Notes under the pieces: model-generated
Databases searched by the model: none
What the model was told of the DNA's origin: nothing
The model's input: the letters and a program-made list of their open reading frames with translations, nothing else
Shown: positions 49,701 to 61,095 of the stretch, piece by piece
Position numbering within the stretch: the first letter of the stretch is position 1
How the letters are laid out: each line of letters starts with the position of its first letter
Made by a program: the position numbers and the translations under genes
Assembly: GCA_007844125.1 (NCBI GenBank)
Contig: CM017562.1
Location: 65,669,129-65,733,128, forward strand
From: Sinonovacula constricta
Lineage: Eukaryota; Mollusca; Bivalvia; Cardiida; Solecurtidae
Reading direction: 5' to 3'
Length of the DNA: 64,000 bases

Positions 49701-52700
49701 ATGAATAAATCTGTGGGTACTTTAGAAGAACCAACAAGTATGGTTCCATCTGTGGGTACTTTAGAAGAACCAACAGGTATGGTTCCATCTGTGGGTACTT
49801 TAGAAGAACCAACATGTATGGTTTCATCTGTGGGTACTTTAGAAGAACCAGCCGGTATGGTTCCATCTGTGGGTACTTTAGAAGAACCAGCCGGTATGGT
49901 TCCATCTGTGGGTACTTTAGAAGAACCAACAGGTATGGTTCCATCTGTGGGTACTTTAGAAGAACCAGCCGGTATGGTTCCATCTGTGGGTACTTTAGAA
50001 GAACCAACAGGTATGGTTCCATCTGTGGGTACTTTAGAAGAACCAACATGTATGGTTCCATCTGTGGGTACTTTAGAAGAACCAACAGGTATGGTTCACT
50101 GTGTGGCTAAATCTAATGCCAAACATCCAATTGTTGGTTTGTTTTGTTTAGTCAACTTAAACTGTCAACAATTAAAGTGTTTAAGAGTGCATTTCCAAAA
50201 TGTGATTTGTTTTCAGGAAGAGGAATTAAGGAAGGAAGGAGGCAAATATGCCCATCTAAATGAGGAGCTCCATCTCATGGTTGAATGCTTTGCAGAAAGG
50301 CTTGATGCCTACAGCAGACTTGCCCATGCTTTATCAGAAGTCAAGAAATTTATGGTTCCAGTAAGTTTTTCTTTCTGTTTGCCTCGAAAGTTTGTTAGCA
50401 TTATGTGTCATGATATAATTTTAATTGTAGTATGAATTATTATAAAACATTATTTACAGTTATTTTTTTATCATACAAAATTGCAAAAGAACATTCAAAT
50501 TACTTTTAAGTTTTTTTGTAATTTAAGTTCACAGTTTAATAGTCATATAGATGGTTATGTATTCAAACTGAACAAAGTTGGGTTAGTGTGAGTTGATTGT
50601 TTCAGGATATGGGTGGTCAGGATGACTATGAGGGAGGTCGGCAAGATGACATGGGAGGCTACTACAATGGTGACAATGGTGGGATGGGCCGCGGAGGGCA
50701 TAGAGGCGGCCCGGCCCCAGGGCGGGGAGGTCTTTTGTCTACACCGGGAAGGGGAGGGGCCATGGCAGGACCCCCAAGGTGAGACCACACTGATTGATAG
50801 GGGTCATGTTAATGTTCAGGTTAGGTAACAATTCAGGTTTTTAAACATTTGTCTTGTGCTCGTTTTTTCGCAATTAATATTATTATTTGTTTCAATCAGA
50901 TCTGTTAATAACATATTTTTCTTGTCATTGTTTGTATAGTACTAAAGTGCAAACTACTAAACCATCAATTTTTAATCCTAATCTAATCATCATGGTTTTA
51001 TTAAGGAAGCAGAATTTTGTATTTATTAATTGGTGCCAGTAAATGTTTTTGACAATATATGATACCATATTTTACGAATGTATGTATTTTATTGGTGTGT
51101 AAGTGCTTTCTATTTTCTGAACTGCCCTGTTGCATGATGACCACTCTATAGTTTTCATCACACTGGTTGTTAACCTGCGTATTGGTATGGGGAGTGTTTT
51201 GCTCTCTGTCCTGTACAATTGTGATATGGAATGGTCATAGATTAATTCACGAGCATAGTGCTGATTGGGACACATGTCCTCTCTCAGTCTCCACTCTGTG
51301 ATACAACAGGCCTAGTCTGGGATAACCGTTCCAGGGCTTGACCTTAACTTGAGTTCCTGAGAAGGTTTTTCTTTTGATTTTGGGCGGGTAACAATTCCTG
51401 AACACTTGTTCGATCTGCAAGTGATATATCCATAAACAAAAGCCTGTTTTATTGTTAACATTGGTGAAAAAAGAGGCAAATTTCCCCAAACCAGCAATAA
51501 AAGCCAATTGGTTAAGCTGTCATTAAGTTCTATATCACTGAAACACTTTTTACACGAATGTCTAAAGTATGCAATGAGTCATTTATGAAATGGTGATTTT
51601 CAATTGCAACAATGTAACATCTGCAAAAAGAATTCATAACTAAATTTTCATCTTGCCATTACTGTTTATATATTCATATAGTAATTTACTATCAGATATT
51701 ACATATGAAAATATGATCAAAAAGATATAAATCGATTTCCATTTTGCTAATGAAATTCCATTGCATACTAATGTCATACTGGAAATTGAAAACTTTACTG
51801 TGATAGGTTTCATCTGCAAAACATAATATGTTTAATTTGAATTACTTCTACAGAACACAGCCAAAAAAAAAGAGTAAGAAAACCTGAGCCTTAAAAACAA
51901 ACAACGTCAATCAGAAAATAGTGTATGAGGACAAATGCCAGCTTTTTGCAATGATGCTTTCGGGCAATTGAAACCAATTTCTGGCAAATGATTTTTCCCA
52001 GTGGATAGCCCAAAGGGCAAGTGGTTTAAAAAAAATTAAGGCAAAGACTGACCACTCTTGTTTTCATCACACTGGCTGGTAGTCTGTGTATTGGTACGGG
52101 GAGTGTTTTGCTCTCTGTCCTGTACAATTGTGATATGGAATGGTCAGAGATCAATTCACGAGCATAGTGCTGATTGGGACATATGTCCTCTCTCAGTCTC
52201 CACTCTGTGATACAACAGGCCTAGTCTGGGATCATTATTCCAGGGTTTGACCTTAACTTGAGCCTAAGCCTACCAACAATGTATTAAAAAGGCTTCTAGT
52301 TTTCTGTAGTCTAACGGCTATGTATTTCAAGAAAAAAGGCACGGTAAATATGCAGGCATAACCTTTATTTAGGAACTTGTTGGTTGTAATAGTAGCTTGT
52401 CTGCAGAACACCTTTTCAAAAAAGCTTAGAGGCAAGGCTTGTGTTGTTCTTAAAGTTTGATAAATATTAGCATAACTTAGCTTGTTTGCCAATTATTTAG
52501 GAGGAAAAATTATTGTCTGTTGATTTTTTTAAGACTTCTTAAACTTTTCTATGTTTCAACTTAAATCTGAGCTATGTTTATTGAAAGATTTTCTTGTAGT
52601 TGATGTAAAACTATCTATACCTGTGACATTTGATTTTTTCCATAAGCAACACTAAGTTTTCATTTTTTATGATACAGGTATTTAAGATATATTTCAGAGT

Positions 52701-55700
52701 TCAACAAAACTCCACTCATTGATGCACCTCAGTTGAACTTTATGATGACCACTCTAGTTTTCATCACACTGGCTGGTAGCCTGTGTATTGGTACGGAGAG
52801 TGTTTTGCTCTCTGTCCTGTACAATTGTGATATGGAATGGTCAGAGATCAATTCACGAGCATAGTGCTGATTGGGACACATGTCCTCTCTCAGTCTCCAC
52901 TCTGTGATACAACAGGCCTAGTCTGGGATAACCATTCCAGGGCTTGAACTTGAGTTGTCTAGCCTGAGCCTTCCAACATTTTGAGAAGGTTTCTAGTTGT
53001 TTAAAGTTTGTATTGACTATTTTTTGCATCAAATGGATTACTACTTATTAAAGAAATTTAAACATGCATGATGCTGACAAAGAGTCTGTTTTCCTTTTCA
53101 GGGGAGGTGGTTCAATGAGAGGTGGTCCTGCCCCCCGGGGTGCCCCCGCCCCTAGAGGTGCCCCTGCCCCTCGTGGAGCCCTAGCTCCCAGGGGTGGGCC
53201 ATCCTCCAGGGGTGGGCCTCCACCCCGCAGTGCTCCCCCTGCTCAAATGAGATCATCAGCCCCTCCTGGGGGTGGTGTCCCACGTGGAGCCCCACCCACC
53301 AGAACAGCCCCACCCTCCAGAGGTAGTCACGGCGCACCAATGTCAGCACCCCGTGGCGGTATGCCTTCATCCCGAGGTCGTGGCATGTCATCTCTCCCAC
53401 CAGTAAGCAGGGCACCTCCACAACAGGATTATGAGGACTACCACAGTGCTCCAGCTTATGAACCAGAACCAGTAAGTGGTCCACAAAATCCAACGGGCTT
53501 TGTTCACTGTCTGATGACAATATTTTCTAAATGTTTATCATTTTCAGCATCATTTTATTCTTATAATGATACCCAATCTACATAGTTGGCAATATTACAG
53601 CAGTTTTTTTTTCTTAATGGATTTCTCAATCATTTTGCAATTTGCTGAAATATTTTGCAGACATATGCACAGGAGAGCCATTATGAAGAAAGCTACTCTA
53701 GGAGAGATCCATATGCAGAGGAACCTGCCTACTCAACACAGTCCTCTGCTGGCGGGTAAATACTCATACTATCTGCCATAATTACTCTCGTAAGAAAAGT
53801 GGGAATACTGTTTTGAAGATATGGCCAGGCAAGACCACTTTGTTTCCAATCAATAATTCAAGCACCTGACCTGGTAGCGCAATAAGTAGAGTGTCTGCTG
53901 CATGCTTTGATTTCGGGCTGCAATATACCACTCGTTAAAAATGGTTGTGGTAACACTCAAATATAAGGGTAGTTCCACGACATGTTTGTCCGGTGTCAGG
54001 ATAATGTGACTGGGTGTGGTATCACTATGTCTGCTTCCAGTGGACACCATCTCCAGATAACTGAAATACTGTTGGTGGGAAGATAAACCCAATAAACGGA
54101 CAAACAGTAATTCGAAGATGACTGAATCATTTCTCAAACTTGGTTGGGACATTGCCCACATTGAATGGAAGGCTCGTTAAAAAATGTGGTTTCAATGATT
54201 CCAAAGTCAAGGTAACAGTGACCAGGATTGTGAATTTGGTCACAGCAGTGTGTTTGTTTTTCTGTTTAACGTATTAGCCCACAATCCATAGATGGTAAGG
54301 ATACTAGGCAAATGTCAAATCATAGTGATTTATATATTTCAGTTATAAATATTGACATTTAGATCTCAAGGCACAGTGTCTGTAGCAACCTTTATGTATT
54401 TCGTGTAGATAAATGTCTAAGACAAGATTGTATTACATATGAGGGAGGCATATATGTTTTACAACTAAAAGTTTTTGAAAACCATTTTATTTATTCACTT
54501 TCATATGTAAACCTTGTAACCATACGATGAATTTATACATTGGCCATATTCCCTTTTTTTTTTAACCTGAAGACTTTTTGAAAATGCATATTGTTTGCAG
54601 TCCAAAGAAATATAAGTTTGTGTTGCATGTCTGGTTCTGTCAGCCCTCACAATGTTCCAAGTAGCTATGGCAGGTTTCCATACCTTGTCATCATTGAATT
54701 AATATAAAATAACAGGCAATGGGTGTGCCCGTGGCTGAGCAGACTTGTAACTTTTCAGCGCCTACCCCTGTGGTTTCGAGTCCCAGACGGGGCAAAAACT
54801 TTTCATGTGGGGAGGTTTTCCAGCTTACCTGTGGTGTGCTGGTGGTTCTAGCCAGATACACGTCTGGGCTCTTCTTCCACCACTAATTAGCTGGAGGCTG
54901 CCAATATGATGATAATTGTGTCAGTGCTATGTAACAAAACAAAAAACATATACCAGGCAGTGTTGTTATAAATGAATATGTGATTGTAATTAAATGTAGC
55001 ATTCAATCTTTGCTTGACTATATCACCTCTTTTGTAGTGAGCCCCAGTACTTTGACTATGGACACGGAGCTGGTTCAACAGGCTACAGTGAATATGGTAA
55101 GTGAAACGAGAGAAATGCACACAAATACCACTTTATGGTTTTTAGATTTATTTTGATTCAGATTTATTTGGATTCAGGCTATCATAATATTAGCTACAAA
55201 ACTTTGCTGGCCTCGAAGTTATCTTCAAATAAGAAAGATAGATTTTATTGTACCATTAGGCAATTAGCCCATAAATACACAATTTTAACAATACTATTTT
55301 GATATAATCAATGCCGATGTGCATGTCATTTAATTTGTGATGGTCACTACAAATTGTTAATCATCATAATCAACATTATCATCATTGTGATTATCATTAT
55401 TGTCATCATCATTGTTATCAATGCTATAAACATTTTTGCCATTTTGTAATTTATGTCTATAAATGTTATGATGTCTATAAATGTTATGAAGATCAGCACA
55501 CACAAAAAACAACAAAATAAAACATTTTGATTATGGATATTTACATGGACAAAAATACATGTTTGCTCTTCATAATATATTATCGAGGGAGTTAATATAT
55601 TTATTTGATTACATTTAGTATTGTTGGCTACATTTTAATCTTTTCTTCCTTCCTGAAAATGTACATGGCTAGTTTAGAAATTATAGTCCGGTTTTCAGAT

Positions 55701-56447
55701 TTTAGCAATTCTGTAAATTTTAACATATTTGGCCTTTTTCCAATTACATGGTTTGATATACTGTTTTCTAATGGATTCAAAAATGGGACATTCAAGTAAG
55801 AAATGGTATTCATCTTCTATTACCTGGCATGTTCCACTTTTTCTCATTAACGGTTCTGGGGGAAAGTATGTGCCAGTTGGGTTCGTAACATTAGAAATAG
55901 GTTTTACTTGGTAAAATTCTAGAAAATGTTATCAACCCAATGGCCACACTAATGGTCCAATCTTCACCAAGATTTCTAAAGTAAATAACTCTTAATTACT
56001 TGATGCCAGATTTGAGCCTTCTAAAAGCCTGTCATCAGGTGAGCGATTAAGGGCCATCATGGCCCTCTTGTTCATTTATGAAGAAAATGCAAGAATTGAT
56101 TTTTATTTTTTTTTTATTTGATGTAATTAAATTCTAGTAGATTAAAAATGACATACATAGAGAAATTAAATTTCAATCAATCCACAATCGCATTAATGTG
56201 CACTTGAAGCCAGACTCTTCGTCATATAATGCTCAGTTCATGGCATTTTGTATTACCCTGTGTCCTTATTGCATGTTTTATGTTGCTTCCACTGTTGACT
56301 ATTGCAGAAACAGCACCAGCATCTAGCGGCTATGAGAGGAGTGCACTAAAGGCCCAGCCGACTCAGCAGACCCTAGGAGGGCGTGGCACATACAGGAGTC
56401 ACCCATACGAAATGAGCCGTAGTGCTGCACCTAGGCCTGCCTACTGA
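43606..56447 (+). CDS. KHDRBS: KHDRBS/Sam68-type STAR-family RNA-binding protein, complete
   Basis: Nine coding exons join in phase into 446 codons. The order is: QUA1-like N-terminus ([20 protein letters not shown], residues 14-33) for dimerisation; one KH domain (about 70-165) with [20 protein letters not shown], in which GPKG (90-93) is the RNA-contacting GXXG loop; [14 protein letters not shown]2-like YAHLNEELH...EVKKFMVP; a long Gly/Arg/Pro-rich segment (169-349) with many RGG, GRGG and PRGAP motifs like the methylated, SH3-binding tracts of Sam68; then a Tyr-rich tail with YFDYGHG and the end [12 protein letters not shown]...PAY, parallel to AYREHPYGRY. Sam68-like proteins bind UAAA-rich RNA and regulate alternative splicing and signalling. 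It could be the single invertebrate counterpart of KHDRBS1-3; which paralogue is closest cannot be told by eye. Confidence 0.94.
44116..45157. mobile_element. TIR element with perfect 8-bp TSD in KHDRBS intron 1
   Basis: Inverted ends GGTTTCCAGTCGTTTCCCCC and the complement of GGAAACGACTGGATACC, extending inward with CCTGGATGTTTC and CCCCTATATATATA motifs on both sides. Flanked by identical CTGTATCC (44108-44115, 45158-45165). 8-bp duplications suggest a hAT-type mobiliser. The interior is AT-rich with a telomere-like CCCCTA run at about 44728-44752 and no ORF. Confidence 0.82.
45880..46085 (-). mobile_element. Dispersed repeat end, copy a
   Basis: Shares AATCCTAGAAAATGTTATCA, ATGGTCCAATCTTCAC and CTACTAAAAGCCTG with 55895-56075. 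Ends with GTCATCATGGCCCTCATG, the reverse of the GGCCATGATGGCCC family start. Confidence 0.6.
48640..48850 (+). mobile_element. Second SINE family, copy 1
   Basis: Contains a B-box-like GGATTCGAGTCCC and the body CTAGCTGACCTGCGGTGTGC, GTTCTACACAGACATTTGTC, TGGGGTCTTCTT. Matches 54722-54930. Confidence 0.6.
49004..49122 (+). CDS. KHDRBS: KHDRBS exon 2
   Basis: Residues 43-81, ending [14 protein letters not shown], matching KVLIPVKQFPK. Acceptor GGCTGTTACAG|, donor AAG|GTAAGG. Intron 1 is 5.3 kb. Confidence 0.92.
49322..49438 (+). CDS. KHDRBS: KHDRBS exon 3 (KH core)
   Basis: Residues 82-120: [39 protein letters not shown]. Contains the GXXG loop. Donor AAG|GTGGGA. Confidence 0.96.
49505..50097 (+). 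repeat. 39-bp minisatellite, about 15 copies, in KHDRBS intron 3
   Basis: The unit is GGTATGGTTCCATCTGTGGG, TACTTTAGAAGAACCAACA. Two copies carry AATAAA instead of GTTCCA. Units contain CAACAG|GTATGG, a donor-like site on the gene strand. The period is 13 codons, so one frame ([13 protein letters not shown]) stays open and runs into exon 4. Confidence 0.94.
50217..50360 (+). CDS. KHDRBS: KHDRBS exon 4 (KH end, QUA2)
   Basis: Residues 121-168: [20 protein letters not shown], then [13 protein letters not shown]. Acceptor TTTGTTTTCAG|, donor CCA|GTAAGT. The frame is open upstream through the 39-bp array. Confidence 0.96.
50606..50778 (+). CDS. KHDRBS: KHDRBS exon 5 (Gly/Arg-rich)
   Basis: Residues 169-225: [20 protein letters not shown], then [17 protein letters not shown] and a PGRGG repeat. 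Leaves in phase 2 at AG|GTGAGA. Confidence 0.9.
51136..51353. repeat. About 215-bp dispersed repeat, copy 1 of 3 in KHDRBS intron 5
   Basis: From GATGACCACTC to CCTTAACTTGAG. Contains GTGTTTTGCTCTCTGTCCTG and CTCTCTCAGTCTCCACTCTG. About 95% similar to copies 2 and 3 by eye. Confidence 0.85.
52048..52262. repeat. About 215-bp dispersed repeat, copy 2 of 3
   Basis: Direct repeat of 51136-51353 with scattered substitutions. Confidence 0.85.
52743..52954. repeat. About 215-bp dispersed repeat, copy 3 of 3
   Basis: Direct repeat of the two preceding copies, lacking CCTTAA near the end. Confidence 0.85.
53102..53471 (+). CDS. KHDRBS: KHDRBS exon 6 (RG/proline-rich)
   Basis: Residues 227-349. Repeats of [16 protein letters not shown] and [11 protein letters not shown], candidate arginine-methylation and SH3-ligand sites, then [16 protein letters not shown]. 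The exon is GC-rich against an AT-rich background. Confidence 0.93.
53661..53755 (+). CDS. KHDRBS: KHDRBS exon 7 (Tyr-rich)
   Basis: Residues 350-380: [20 protein letters not shown], then [11 protein letters not shown]. Acceptor TATTTTGCAG|, phase 2 out at GG|GTAAAT. Confidence 0.88.
54722..54930 (+). mobile_element. Second SINE family, copy 2
   Basis: tRNA-like head with CCCGTGGCTGAGCAGACTTG and B box TGGTTTCGAGTCCC, then TTTTCATGTGGGGAGGTTTT, CCAGCTTACCTGTGGTGTGC, and the tail TAGCTGGAGGCTGCCAATAT. KHDRBS intron 7. Confidence 0.7.
55038..55096 (+). CDS. KHDRBS: KHDRBS exon 8
   Basis: Residues 382-400: [19 protein letters not shown], matching the conserved DYYDYGHG of KHDRBS proteins. Acceptor CTTTTGTAG|, donor TATG|GTAAGT. 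Confidence 0.92.
55895..56075 (-). mobile_element. Dispersed repeat end, copy b
   Basis: Second copy of the 45880-46085 repeat, ending CATCAGGTGAGCGATTAAGG then GCCATCATGGCCCTCTTG. KHDRBS intron 8. Confidence 0.6.
56308..56447 (+). CDS. KHDRBS: KHDRBS exon 9 (stop)
   Basis: Residues 402-446, including [10 protein letters not shown] and [12 protein letters not shown], ending RPAY then TGA. The basic, Tyr-containing end matches the nuclear-localisation tail of Sam68. Confidence 0.92.
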
Positions 56448-58476
56448 GCTGCTAAAGTAGGAGTCAGGCTTTAGATCCAGTGTTGTTGCCACAGATGTCT
56501 CACAGTTACTGCTGTTCTGCATCAATCACCAGGCAGAAGGTAGTTACTTGAATAGACATCTTACTATCACAGCCATTCAACAAACATTACAATGAATAAA
56601 AAAAAAATGGCAGATATAAAATTTAAAAAAGTTAATGTATTTAATGTAACATTGATGTTCACATACATGGCAATTTAAAAAAAAGTTCTAAAAGTGTTAA
56701 ATTCGTAACTTTCTAACTCTTTGGTATAGAGCCCAAAGATAACTAAAATCGGGATCAAATATGGTGTTCAATGTTGTCTTGTATCCTCAAAATGTGTAGG
56801 ATAGAAAGTTAAATATCGTTTTACTTTTAATTTTTATTTTTCCTCAATTTTATCTTTTATGTTTTTTAAATGCACATTACAACAAAGGATGAAGAATTCT
56901 TTTTTAATAAATTAACCAAACATTTAATTGATCAGTAATTACTAAATATACAACATTAATTATAACTATCTTGAACAATAAATCTTGCTTGCTAAAAATA
57001 GCTAATGTTATATAAGTTTAATCTGTTTTAAAGAATAACTAAAGCGATATAAATATCTGTGCAGAAATAAACATTGACTCATTTTTCCTAAACTAAACAT
57101 TCAGGGGGGAGGGGGGAAATTTCTTTGCAGACTTTGATATTTTTCTTTGTAGTGTCATTTTCATTCATAATTTTAAATAAAAATAAAATCATCACCAAGT
57201 GTTGGTCATATTTAAATTGTACATTTCAGCCTTCTACAAAAATGATGCACTGTCATTGAAAAAAAGTCATCTTCTGAGGAGGATTGTATAAAATTATAAC
57301 ATTGTATACAAGTGTCATTCTATTACTAATTTGCTTAAAAATTCTTGTAAAGTTGTGTGGTGAATTGATGTTAGTATGTATTTGTTAATTGAACATATTT
57401 TACTGTTTAAAATCCATTCAATATTGACATTAAAAATATACCACTCAATTAATTAGGATACAAACTAACATAAGTATTTGAGTAACATCCCTACCTAATT
57501 TTTTAAAACATTTTTGTCTTGTTTATTTATATAAACCATTTGTAAGATCCCATCAACATCACCTCAAAACAGTTTAATTTTTTAAAAATATCTCGACTAC
57601 ACAAAATGTTTTTAATTTAAATCCTTCACTTCGATCAATTTAATATATTTATACAAACAATATATTTATACAAACCACTTGTAAGATTCCATCAACGTCA
57701 ACTCAAAACAGTTTAAATTTTTGAAAATCTTAACTACACAATATGTGGCAAATTTAAATCCTCAAATATAAAATTAAACTTTTTTTGGCACAGTGACGTC
57801 AAATTGACAATAAAAGACACTTAAATGATGCTAATGTCATAGATAAAAGTGTGTAATATAGCTCTTCAAAAGCAAATGCATTAAGTTAGATTGCCTCCTG
57901 TTTTCTTTACTACATACATCATTTTTTTTAGAGGAAGTAATGTACTTTCTTGTACTCCATGAAAGTTTTTAATGATGGTCTAAAAAATCCCTAATGTATT
58001 CAACTTTTATACTATGTTCCGTATTGTTCAAACATTTTTAACTAGGCGCTGTAACAAAGATGACCTTTTCTCTATCGAAGAATGTATGTTTTATAAAAAA
58101 ATATAATTGATAAACTGTTTTCAAATTGTTTCAAAAACTAATAACCCCACAAAACTTTTTGGTCCATAAATGGGTCTTCACCAAAGCTGTAAAGTGACAT
58201 TTATTTCAGGCATTTTCTGATTGTGAGGGGGTTATAATGCTCAACTACACTGCTTACCATTACGCATAAAATGGAATGGTCATTTAATTAGCTTTAAAGT
58301 AATACAAATGTTGAAATACCATGCCTTAGTATTAAGATACAACAATAAATACATTGAAAAATATGGATCCGTCAATTTGATGTCTAGTGTGAGATACTTG
58401 TTCACAAATGTGGTAGGAACATTCAGCAAATAATGTACATGTGTCGTAGTTACAGAGTTGTCTTGTTACTGCAGGT
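56448..58476. other. KHDRBS 3' UTR and downstream A+T-rich DNA
   Basis: No coding potential. A near-duplicate of about 60 bp containing ATTTATACAAAC...CATCAAC lies at 57535-57590 and 57655-57720. Otherwise nothing recognised. Confidence 0.5.
56595..56600 (+). terminator. KHDRBS: Candidate KHDRBS polyadenylation signal
   Basis: AATAAA 148 bases after the stop codon. Several more A-rich candidates follow, so use is uncertain. Confidence 0.35.
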
Positions 58477-61095
58477 AATATGCAGGGTGTACATACAGAT
58501 CCTGACTACAACTGACAAGGGTGTGACAAATACTTGTCGAACAGATCCTGACTACAACTGACAAAGGTGTGACAAATACTTGTACATACAGATCCTGACT
58601 ACAACTGACAAAAGTGTGACAAATACTTGTACATACCGATCCTGACTACAACTGACAAAAGTGTGACAAATACTTGTACATACAGATCCTGACTACAACT
58701 GACAAAGGTGTGTCAAATACTTGTACATACAGATCCTGACTACAACTGACAAAGGTGTGACAAATACTTGTACATACAGATCCTGACTACAACTGACAAA
58801 AGTGTGACAAATACTTGTACATACAGATCCTGACTACAACTGACAAAGGTGTGACAAATACTTGTACATACAGATCCTGACTACAACTGACAAAGGTGTG
58901 TCAAATACTTGTACATACAGATCCTGACTACAACTGACAAAGGTGTGACAAATACTTGTACATACAGATCCTGACTACAACTGACAAAAGTGTGACAAAT
59001 ACTTGTACATACAGATCCTGACTACAACTGACAAAAGTGTGACAAATACTTGTACATACAGATCCTGACTACAACTGACAAAGGTGTGTCAAATACTTGT
59101 ACATACAGATCCTGACTACAACTGACAAAGGTGTGACAAATACTTGTACATACAGATCCTGACTACAACTGACAGGGGTGTGACAAATACTTGTACATAC
59201 AGATCCTGACTACAACTGACAAAGGTGTGACAAATACTTGTACATACAGATCCTGACTACAACTGACAAAGGTGTGACAAATACTTGTACATACAGATCC
59301 TGACTACAACTGACAGGGGTGTGACAAATACTTGTACATACAGATCCTGACTACAACTGACAAAGGTGTGATAAATACTTGTACATACAGATCCTGACTA
59401 CAACTGACAAAGGTGTGACAAATACTTGTACATACAGATCCTGACTACAACTGACAAAGGTGTGACAAATACTTGTACATACAGATCCTGACTACAACTG
59501 ACAAAGGTGTGACAAATACTTGTACATACAGATCCTGACTACAACTGACAAAGGTGTGACAAATACTTGTACATACAGATCCTGACTACAACTGACAAAG
59601 GTGTGTCAAATACTTGTACATACAGATCCTGACTACAACTGACAAAGGTGTGACAAATACTTGTACATACAGATCCTGACTACAACTGACAAAGGTGTGA
59701 CAAATACTTGTACATACAGATCCTGACTACAACTGACAAAGGTGTGTCAAATACTTGTACATACAGATCCTGACTACAACTGACAAAGGTGTGACAAATA
59801 CTTGTACATACAGATCCTGACTACAACTGACAAAGGTGTGACAAATACTTGTACATACAGATCCTGACTACAACTGACAAAGGTGTGACAAATACTTGTA
59901 CATACAGATCCTGACTACAACTGACAAAGGTGTGACAAATACTTGTACATACAGATCCTGACTACAACTGACAGGGGTGTGACAAATACTTGTACATACA
60001 GATCCTGACTACAACTGACAGGGGTGTGACAAATACTTGTACATACAGATCCTGACTACAACTGACAAAGGTGTGACAAATACTTGTACATACAGATCCT
60101 GACTACAACTGACAAAGGTGTGACAAATACTTGTACATACAGATCCTGACTACAACTGACAAAGGTGTGTCAAATACTTGTACATACAGATCCTGACTAC
60201 AACTGACAAAGGTGTGACAAATACTTGTACATACAGATCCTGACTACAACTGACAGGGGTGTGACAAATACTTGTACATACAGATCCTGACTACAACTGA
60301 CAGGGGTGTGACAAATACTTGTACATACAGATCCTGACTACAACTGACATGTTATTGTACATACCGATCCTGACTACAACTGACAGGGGTGTGACAAATA
60401 CTTGTACATACAGATCCTGACTACAACTGACAAAGGTGTGACAAATACTTGTACATACAGATCCTAACTACAGCTGACAGGGGTGTGACAAATACTTGTA
60501 CATACAGATCCTGACTACAACTGACAAAGGTGTGACAAATACTTGTACATACAGATCCTGACTACAACTGACAAAGGTGTGACAAATACTTGTACATACA
60601 GATCCTGACTACAACTGACAAAGGTGTGACAAATACTTGTACATACAGATCCTGACTACAACTGACAAGGGTGTGACAAATACTTGTACATACAGATCCT
60701 GACTACAACTGACAAGGGTGTGACAAATACTTGTACATACAGATCCTGACTACAACTGACAGGGGTGTGACAAATACTTGTACATACAGATCCTGACTAC
60801 AACTGACAAAGGTGTGACAAATACTTGTACATACAGATCCTAACTACAGCTGACAGGGGTGTGACAAATACTTGTACATACAGATCCTGACTACAACTGA
60901 CAAAGGTGTGACAAATACTTGTACATACAGATCCTGACTACAACTGACAGGGGTGTGACAAATACTTGTACATACAGATCCTGACTACAACTGACAGGGG
61001 TGTGACAAATACTTGTACATACAGATCCTGACTACAACTGACAAAGGTATGACAAATACTTGTACATACAGATCCTGACTACAACTGACAAAGGC
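58477..61095. repeat. 47-bp minisatellite, about 55 copies
   Basis: The unit is ATCCTGACTACAACTGACAA, AGGTGTGACAAATACTTGTA, CATACAG. Variants are ACAGGGG, ACAAAAG and GTGTGTCAA. Copies are very uniform, with one truncated unit at about 60345-60365. Downstream of the KHDRBS gene. Confidence 0.96.
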
